DNA of 8,625 nucleotides from MGBC102946 sp022793145 (lineage in GTDB: Bacteria > Bacillota_I > Bacilli_A > RF39 > UBA660), in the NCBI GenBank assembly GCA_947426265.1, contig CANEDJ010000052.1:1-8625 (forward strand), given 5' to 3'. A model generated the notes under the pieces. That model was not told the origin of the DNA and did no database searches. It saw only the letters and a list, made by a program, of their open reading frames with translations. Position 1 is the stretch's first letter. Each line of letters starts with the position of its first letter. The position numbers and the translations under genes are program-made. Of the stretch, positions 5,713 to 8,625 are shown piece by piece.

Positions 5713-6605
5713 TTTGACTCTTTATTTGTTATTAAATCAATTAGTTTCTTTACACTATAATTTGGAACTCTATTGTTTAATGTTACGATTCCAATATCTC
5801 TTTTTGGTATATTAGGAATGACTTTAATTTCAAAAAGTGTCTTATTTAAGTCTTCTTTGATAAATTCTTTTGTAGCGTATCCAATTCCAAATCCACTTTT
5901 TACAAAATCCATAATTAGATTATAACTAACAATTTCTGTTTTTGGTCTCAAAAGAACATGGTTTGTATTTAAAAATTTATCTAAAAATTTTCTTGTATTA
6001 GATGGATTTTTTTGAAATAAGAGTGGATAGTTTTGAAGTTCCTCTAATTTTACTTTACCTTTTGTTAGATCATAATATCTTTTATTTCCTACAAAAATGT
6101 CTTGTACTTTCATAACTGGTAAAACATTCAAATCTTTATAATCAGAAGCAATAGGCAAATTTAATATCAAAATATCTAAATTTCCATTTCTTAACTCTTT
6201 TAATAAAGTTTCTGTTAATGTATTTACAATCTCAATATCAATATTTGGATATTTTTCATGAAATATTTCTAAATAGGGCATCAATACATGTCTACTGACT
6301 GTTGTACTAGCTCCAATTCTAATATTTCCTCTATCTAAATTCTTTAAATTGGTCAATGTGTTTTCTCCATTTGAGAAACTTTCTATTCCTTTTTTTACAT
6401 AATCAAATAATACTTTTCCTTCTTCTGTTAACTTTACGCCTTTTTTGGTTCTAACAAATAGAGTAATTCCTAATTGTTCTTCTAATGATTTGATTTGAAA
6501 AGAAACCGCTGGTTGCGAAATTAATAATTCATTGGCGGCAGCAGAAATACTCTCATTAATCGCAACTGTATAAAATATTTTATAGCTTTCATAGTTAATA
6601 TTCAT
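5709..6605 (-). CDS. Second LysR-type regulator, divergent from the DUF2099-like gene
   Basis: This is a 298-residue LysR-family regulator. The winged helix-turn-helix covers about residues 3-62, with AANELLISQPAVSFQIKSL (23-41) as the recognition region. The effector domain begins with IRIGASTT near residue 95, and GFGIGY recurs late in the protein. It aligns along its whole length with the regulator at 672-1538, sharing for example SQPA, GASTT, the stretch RPKTEIVS / QPKTEVVS, and GFGIG; this indicates an old duplication. AAAGGAGAC (minus strand, 6611-6619) supports the start. It faces away from the DUF2099-like gene, so that gene is its most likely target. The ligand is unknown. Its 3' end overlaps that of the HAD gene on the other strand. 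Confidence 0.93.
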   Translation of the reverse strand: MNINYESYKIFYTVAINESISAAANELLISQPAVSFQIKSLEEQLGITLFVRTKKGVKLTEEGKVLFDYVKKGIESFSNGENTLTNLKNLDRGNIRIGASTTVSRHVLMPYLEIFHEKYPNIDIEIVNTLTETLLKELRNGNLDILILNLPIASDYKDLNVLPVMKVQDIFVGNKRYYDLTKGKVKLEELQNYPLLFQKNPSNTRKFLDKFLNTNHVLLRPKTEIVSYNLIMDFVKSGFGIGYATKEFIKEDLNKTLFEIKVIPNIPKRDIGIVTLNNRVPNYSVKKLIDLITNKESN

Positions 6606-6624
6606 ATATAAGTCTCCTTTATAT

Positions 6625-6652
6625 TAAATATAAAAAATATATATTATATTTA
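6625..6652. promoter_or_regulatory. Inverted repeat in the divergent promoter region, candidate LysR operator
   Basis: TAAATATAA (6625-6633) and TTATATTTA (6644-6652) are perfect 9-base inverted arms separated by 10 bases. The dyad lies between the LysR gene and the divergent gene, and its right arm covers the place where a -35 for the 6668-6673 promoter would be. That suits a LysR-dependent promoter. The sequence is almost pure A+T, so chance symmetry is more likely than usual. Confidence 0.4.
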
Positions 6653-6657
6653 TATCA
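6649..6657 (-). promoter_or_regulatory. Candidate extended -10 promoter of the second LysR gene
   Basis: On the minus strand the sequence reads TGATATAAA, a TGn-extended -10 (TATAAA, 6649-6654). It is about 45 bases before the LysR start codon and overlaps the right arm of the inverted repeat. No good -35 accompanies it, and the A+T-rich context offers alternatives. Confidence 0.3.
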
Positions 6658-6667
6658 CAAAATGGGA

Positions 6668-6673
6668 TATAAT
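6668..6673 (+). promoter_or_regulatory. -10 element of the DUF2099-like gene
   Basis: A perfect TATAAT lies 46 bases before the preferred start codon at 6719. No recognisable -35 is present 16-18 bases upstream; the right arm of the inverted repeat occupies that position instead, as expected for an activator-dependent promoter. A transcript starting near 6680 could not use the ATG at 6662. Confidence 0.5.
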
Positions 6674-6718
6674 GCAATTGTGACGAGAGATGCATTTCTT
6701 AATGAAGGAGGAATTATA

Positions 6719-8446
6719 ATGGCAAGTCATGCTGGATTAGTATATGTTTTAAAAACAAAATATGGATTTATAAATGAAAAGGGAGAATTTGTTGAAAGGA
6801 TGGAAGATGCTCAAAGAATCGATTTTATGCAATTTGGTTTTGGCCCTTCTGCATATGATGTATACAAACGTTTAGGATATAAAAACGAAGTGCTATCAGA
6901 GAAAGATATAGAGTTTCACACAGTTGTTCCTTCCTATGATTCACGATTAGGAATAATAGAAAGGTTATATCGATTGATAGGATATGATTATGAAACTTCG
7001 TGTATGATCGCTGCAGAGGATTTTAAAAAGTATAGTCTTTATCTTTATCAGAATTTTTTAGATTATGAAAAAACAATGCATGATAAAGTATTAAATTTTT
7101 ATAAAGAACAAACAAGATCTGATTCTGTAGATGGAATTGATTTATATGAAATACCAAATAGAGAAGTGAAATGGCGAGAAGAGGGAGAGATAAGAAGCTT
7201 TTATTCTGAAATAGGAGAAATATATTGTTACACACTTCCGCTAAAAAATCTTCGTTTGGAAAACTATTTTTCTGTAGATCAAAATTGGAATCAAATTCAA
7301 AATGTAGGATTATTAGAATATATCAAAGGAAAGTTAAAAGAAAAGGAAGAAACTAGAATATATGGAGTAAAACAAGATGAATCATTGAAAGTTTATATGC
7401 AATATCCTGATACCAATTTGATTACTTATATTAATGAGTGTGTTCGAGATTATTATAACGAACATGAAATGCATATTACTAGAATGTTTGGAAGTTACAT
7501 TTTATTAGGAAAAGAAGCAGGAAAATTAAAAGCATTAAAAGCGACTCCGATACCGATTCAATATTGTCCATTAATGAAAAAGTTATTAATGGAAGTAGGA
7601 GGTGAAGTAGCAGAAAGATTATTAGCAACTTTGCAAACGGAAGACCAGGAAATTCAAACTAAAATGATGTGTCATTTAATTGATGAAATCGTAATAAAAG
7701 GCAGATATTTTGATACTAGTAGACCACTTAATTCTTGTGAGGCAAATGTTTTATTTGGAGCATCAGAAACAATGTCATCGGCATTTCAAGATGGAATGAT
7801 AGATGCAGCAGTAATTGTTTCTAATAATTTGGGAACGATTATTACAACAAGTGATTCTAATACCCAAGGTGCTGTAAAGAGAATGACTGGATTATTTTAT
7901 ACGAGTCCTTCTAAAGAAATTGTAGAGACAGCAAAAAAAGCAGGAATTATACCAGTTTATCCTTATACTGCAACAATCAATCAATTAGAAGGAGTAAAAA
8001 AAGCAATCCATCTTGGATATAAAAAAATAGCTGTTTCAGTGGCTGCCAATGATAATGTTCTTCATGAAGCTTTAAAAAGATTAGAAACTGATGGAATTAC
8101 AATTTATAAATTTGGATTATGTTCTACAGGAATTGATTCTAAAACTGCCAAAATTATGGGGGAAAATGCAGATGTTATATGGACTTGTGCTTCAAAAAAT
8201 GTAAGAGAGTTTGTGGAACCGAACGCGATTGCCCAAGTAGGAATAAAAATTCCAGTTCATATAATGACAGAAAAAGGATTTCAAATTGTGAGAAGTCATT
8301 TAATGAGAATGGGATTTGATGGAAGTGTTGTAAAACTGATAAAAGGATCAGGAAAACCAGTATTTTTAAATGAAAAAGGAAAAATTAAGGTGTTACAGAA
8401 AAAAATGCTACATGGTTGTATTGATTGCCCACATCCTTGTGTATAA
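6719..8446 (+). CDS. DUF2099 / methanogenesis-marker-8-like protein with long N-terminal extension
   Basis: This is a 575-residue protein from ATG 6719. That start has a perfect AAGGAGG (6705-6711) 7 bases upstream; the in-frame ATG at 6662 (594 residues) has no ribosome binding site and lies before the likely TATAAT. Residues about 338-530 resemble the DUF2099 / methanogenesis marker 8 family, judged from memory: VLFGASETM (344-352), IDAAVIVSNNLGTII (361-375), RMTGLFYTSP (388-397), EGVKKAIHLGYKKIAV (424-439), CSTGID (468-473), WTCASKNVRE (488-497) and IPVHIMTEKG (511-520). The function of that family is not established. Residues 1-335 are an extra region I cannot assign, containing a charged stretch (about 200-213). 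The end carries C567-x2-C570-x3-C574, a possible metal or Fe-S site. No signal peptide or membrane segment is evident. It is monocistronic, with a terminator straight after it. Confidence 0.72.
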   Translation: MASHAGLVYVLKTKYGFINEKGEFVERMEDAQRIDFMQFGFGPSAYDVYKRLGYKNEVLSEKDIEFHTVVPSYDSRLGIIERLYRLIGYDYETSCMIAAEDFKKYSLYLYQNFLDYEKTMHDKVLNFYKEQTRSDSVDGIDLYEIPNREVKWREEGEIRSFYSEIGEIYCYTLPLKNLRLENYFSVDQNWNQIQNVGLLEYIKGKLKEKEETRIYGVKQDESLKVYMQYPDTNLITYINECVRDYYNEHEMHITRMFGSYILLGKEAGKLKALKATPIPIQYCPLMKKLLMEVGGEVAERLLATLQTEDQEIQTKMMCHLIDEIVIKGRYFDTSRPLNSCEANVLFGASETMSSAFQDGMIDAAVIVSNNLGTIITTSDSNTQGAVKRMTGLFYTSPSKEIVETAKKAGIIPVYPYTATINQLEGVKKAIHLGYKKIAVSVAANDNVLHEALKRLETDGITIYKFGLCSTGIDSKTAKIMGENADVIWTCASKNVREFVEPNAIAQVGIKIPVHIMTEKGFQIVRSHLMRMGFDGSVVKLIKGSGKPVFLNEKGKIKVLQKKMLHGCIDCPHPCV

Positions 8447-8453
8447 TAAGAAG

Positions 8454-8481
8454 AAAATGGTATATTTTTATATCATTTTTT
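8454..8481 (+). terminator. Intrinsic terminator of the DUF2099-like gene
   Basis: AAAATGGTATA (8454-8464) pairs with TATATCATTTT (8469-8479), with one G-U pair and a 4-base T loop, followed by further T residues. It begins 7 bases after the stop codon and separates this gene from the prepilin gene. Confidence 0.65.
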
Positions 8482-8532
8482 TGAATAAGTGTAGTAGTTT
8501 GGTTACAAAATAGAAGATAGGAAAAAAGAAAT

Positions 8533-8541
8533 TGCTATAAT
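8533..8541 (+). promoter_or_regulatory. Extended -10 promoter of the prepilin gene
   Basis: TGCTATAAT is a perfect TGn-extended -10 (TATAAT, 8536-8541), 29 bases before the ATG. There is no clear -35, which extended -10 promoters can do without. A second TATAAT at 8548-8553 would start transcription within the ribosome binding site and is less likely. Confidence 0.55.
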
Positions 8542-8570
8542 GGATATTATAATAGCGAGAGGTAATAAAA

Positions 8571-8625
8571 ATGAGAAAAAAAGGATTTACATTGATAGAA
8601 TTACTAGCTGTAATTGTAATATTGG
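8571..8625 (+). CDS. Type IV prepilin-like protein, N-terminus only
   Basis: Only the first 18 codons are in the window; the gene runs off the right edge. They read MRKKGFTLIELLAVIVIL, a textbook class III (type IV) prepilin leader: a short basic leader ending in Gly5, the prepilin peptidase cleavage site between G5 and F6, Glu at +5 of the mature protein (E10), then the start of the hydrophobic helix used for membrane anchoring and fibre assembly. AGAGG (8558-8562) is the ribosome binding site. It could be a ComGC-like competence pseudopilin, a type IV pilus major or minor pilin, or a type II secretion pseudopilin; nothing in the window decides between these. Confidence 0.85.
   Translation, partial: MRKKGFTLIELLAVIVIL

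Noticed and set aside
6611..6625. Inverted repeat around the ribosome binding site of the second LysR gene, like the one at 1540-1554
   Set aside because: Only four weak A/T pairs form, so the resemblance is mostly the shared ribosome binding sequence.
7023..7235. Minus-strand ORF of 70 codons
   Set aside because: It is fully inside the DUF2099-like gene, hydrophobic from AT-rich antisense composition, and has no recognisable motif or start context.
1..8625. CRISPR arrays, tRNA or rRNA genes, and riboswitches
   Set aside because: I saw no regularly spaced repeats, no tRNA cloverleaf or rRNA-like sequence, and no intergenic leader long and structured enough; the gaps are 150 bases or less and are explained by promoters and terminators.

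Overview
The window is very AT-rich and densely coding, and its ribosome binding sites are strong AAGGAGG-type sequences. It uses ATG starts, standard stop codons, short A+T-rich hairpin terminators and a Gram-positive style class III prepilin leader. Together with a streptococcal/enterococcal-style stand-alone CoaB, this points to a low-GC Gram-positive bacterium (Bacillota). I cannot name the genus from the sequence.

Layout. (1) Bases 1-150 hold two hairpins, the first of them terminator-like. Bases 150-604 are the decayed C-terminal half of an IS30-family transposase, broken by a frameshift and a nonsense codon. A perfect 13-bp hairpin at 632-666 can terminate transcription from both sides. 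(2) Bases 672-4080 form a LysR-controlled module: a LysR-type regulator on the minus strand, then a divergent three-gene operon. The operon encodes a CoaC-type flavoprotein decarboxylase, a monofunctional CoaB-type ligase, and a two-part protein whose C-terminal half is a class II aldolase/adducin domain. It closes with a hairpin terminator. A 7-bp-arm palindrome lies where the two divergent promoters meet. (3) Bases 4126-5712 hold a two-gene unit: an N-formylglutamate amidohydrolase-like protein and a Cof-type HAD phosphatase. (4) Bases 5709-8480 hold a second LysR-type regulator, clearly a paralogue of the first, which ends tail-to-tail with the HAD gene with a 4-base overlap. It is divergent from a long gene whose C-terminal half resembles the DUF2099 / methanogenesis marker 8 family; its best start is at 6719, not the upstream ATG at 6662. 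(5) At the right edge a type IV prepilin-like gene begins behind its own extended -10 promoter.

How the genes fit together. CoaC and CoaB catalyse the two steps from 4'-phosphopantothenate to 4'-phosphopantetheine in CoA synthesis. The third gene overlaps coaB by 11 bases and is very probably co-translated, but no role for a class II aldolase in this pathway is known to me; it is the least explained part of the operon. The DUF2099-like gene under its own LysR regulator is the other poorly understood unit. The two regulator/target pairs, built on paralogous LysR proteins, may answer related signals, but that is inference.
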